Below, piece after piece: positions 5,640-6,356 of a stretch of 6,356 nucleotides of DNA. The DNA lies in assembly GCA_030681145.1 (NCBI GenBank), contig JAUXXK010000151.1, forward strand, positions 1 through 6,356. Reading direction: 5' to 3'. Each line of letters opens with the position of its first letter. Within the stretch, counting starts at the first letter, position 1. Made by a program: the position numbers and the translations under genes. This DNA is from Methanobacteriaceae archaeon (lineage in GTDB: Archaea; Methanobacteriota; Methanobacteria; Methanobacteriales; Methanobacteriaceae). The notes below the pieces were generated by a model. The model ran no database searches, was not told where the DNA came from, and worked only from the letters and a program-made list of their open reading frames with translations.

Positions 5640-5657
5640 CCATTTTATTTAAAATGG
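5640..5657. repeat. Inverted repeat (potential hairpin) across the ehaH stop codon
   Basis: CCATTTTA (5640-5647) and TAAAATGG (5650-5657) form 8-bp arms around TT, and the ehaH TAA (5649-5651) lies inside. No coding-strand T-run follows, so it does not look like a terminator. It might affect mRNA stability or processing between ehaH and ehaI. Confidence 0.4.
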
Positions 5658-6326
5658 TTTATTAATGATTAATAAAATTTCTATTGCTCTAATAATCACC
5701 AGCAGCGAACTTAAGTGAATAATCAAGATGAAAGGAGAACCAGGAGTTCTAAACATTTCGGCCTTGGTAGCATAAAATGGGGCTACACCAGTTTCACCCA
5801 TAATACCCATCAGTAGTAATAGGGAAGCAAAATACATCATTGGTGTGGTGGCTACATTGGCCAGTTCTAACAAACTTAATGTTCCTGAAGCAGCCAGTAT
5901 TAATGCCGCACCTCCAAAAAGTGGTAGGGATGCTATCATGGCAATTAAACCGTACTGGAAAGCAGCATCAAGTACATCCACCATCTTCACAGCAGATACA
6001 ATACCAATATTGACTATTCCTATAAGTGCTACAAATAATGTGAAGTTAAAAAGATCTCCGGTTATCATGGCTCCTGCAGTGGCCAGGCCACATACTATAG
6101 CCAGAAATCTTCTGATTTTAAATTCTTCCAGACCTATTTTTACTCTATTATTTTTAAGAGAACCAAAATCGGCTTCCACCTGAGTTTCAGTTCGACTTAG
6201 GGCAATTAATATGGTAAATATAAGGGCACCGGCAAACATAAACAGGCTGAAAGGAGTAATATAAAATACAATATCGCCCAGAGGTATTTGACCTAATATT
6301 TGTCCGCCTAATGTTGCTATATCCAT
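5649..6326 (-). CDS. ehaH: EhaH, short antiporter-like membrane subunit
   Basis: Membrane protein of 225 residues with about six probable helices (near 21-43, 73-89, 94-112, 122-147, 163-177, 199-220). Segments GDLFNFTLFVAL (90-101) and APFYATKAEMFRTP (182-195) resemble the TM5 and TM7-8 regions of NuoL/M/N and MrpD antiporter-like proteins, but the chain is roughly half their length. By-eye alignment puts Ala100 at the usual TM5 Glu and Glu178 at the usual TM7 Lys, so ion transfer may differ or be absent. In Eha it should sit in the membrane arm. ATG 6326 has GAGGAG (6333-6338) at 6 nt. Its upstream neighbour, expected to be ehaG, is outside the window. The antiporter relationship is weaker evidence than gene order. 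Confidence 0.85.
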   Translation of the reverse strand: MDIATLGGQILGQIPLGDIVFYITPFSLFMFAGALIFTILIALSRTETQVEADFGSLKNNRVKIGLEEFKIRRFLAIVCGLATAGAMITGDLFNFTLFVALIGIVNIGIVSAVKMVDVLDAAFQYGLIAMIASLPLFGGAALILAASGTLSLLELANVATTPMMYFASLLLLMGIMGETGVAPFYATKAEMFRTPGSPFILIIHLSSLLVIIRAIEILLIINKPF

Positions 6327-6332
6327 CTGATA

Positions 6333-6338
6333 CTCCTC
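6333..6338 (-). promoter_or_regulatory. Ribosome binding site of ehaH
   Basis: The minus strand reads GAGGAG, 6 nt before ATG 6326, confirming the start. Only 30 bp lie upstream of ehaH in the window. Their minus strand holds stops in two frames (TAA at 6348-6350 and 6340-6342), so I cannot say where the preceding gene ends. Confidence 0.65.
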
Positions 6339-6356
6339 TTTAAATTTTTAACATGA

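Noticed and set aside
5845..6183. Plus-strand open frame opposite ehaH
   Set aside because: Low-complexity Ala/Ser/Thr-rich mirror of hydrophobic codons on the minus strand.
1..6356. CRISPR array, tRNA/rRNA gene, insertion sequence or defence system
   Set aside because: No regularly spaced repeats, no tRNA-like or rRNA segments, no transposase or terminal repeats. Every substantial stretch belongs to the eha operon.
1..6356. Assignment to the Ehb hydrogenase or formate hydrogenlyase instead of Eha
   Set aside because: A six-cluster polyferredoxin followed by a second polyferredoxin directly after the large subunit, with small membrane genes and an EhaM-like gene before the small subunit, matches the Eha order rather than Ehb. 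No formate dehydrogenase gene is present.

Overview
The window is a single co-directional block of ten genes, all on the minus strand (the operon reads from high to low coordinates). It encodes part of the membrane-bound energy-converting [NiFe]-hydrogenase A (Eha) of a hydrogenotrophic methanogen. The order, read 5'->3' on the minus strand, is ehaH-I-J-K-L-M-N-O-P-Q. This agrees with the eha order I know from Methanothermobacter and Methanococcus. The low-GC sequence, AT-rich spacers and GGTGAT-type ribosome binding sites placed 3-4 nt before starts suggest a mesophilic member of the Methanobacteriales (Methanobacterium-like). Genus is inference.

Layout from right to left: ehaH (short antiporter-like membrane protein), ehaI (two-helix protein), ehaJ (NuoH-like ion-channel subunit), ehaK and ehaL (small membrane proteins, nearly abutting), ehaM (small soluble protein of unknown role), a 163-bp spacer, ehaN and ehaO (hydrogenase small and large subunits, overlapping by 4 nt), ehaP (six-cluster polyferredoxin), a 111-bp spacer, and the first 128 codons of ehaQ, a second polyferredoxin cut by the left edge. 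No gene-free stretch exceeds 300 bases. The operon's beginning (ehaA-G) and end lie outside.

How they fit together (family knowledge): EhaO carries the [NiFe] site and EhaN the proximal [4Fe-4S] cluster. EhaP and EhaQ pass electrons to or from soluble ferredoxin partners. EhaJ, EhaH and the small membrane proteins form the membrane arm, which lets the ion gradient drive reduction of low-potential ferredoxin with H2. In methanogens Eha is regarded as anaplerotic, topping up reduced ferredoxin for the first step of CO2 reduction.

This is a known system, not a new one. The points worth a second look are start-codon corrections (ehaK, ehaL, ehaM), a non-ATG start for ehaQ behind a tiny ORF, apparent replacement of the antiporter-type ionisable residues in EhaH, loss of part of the acidic loop in EhaJ, and structured AT-rich spacers.
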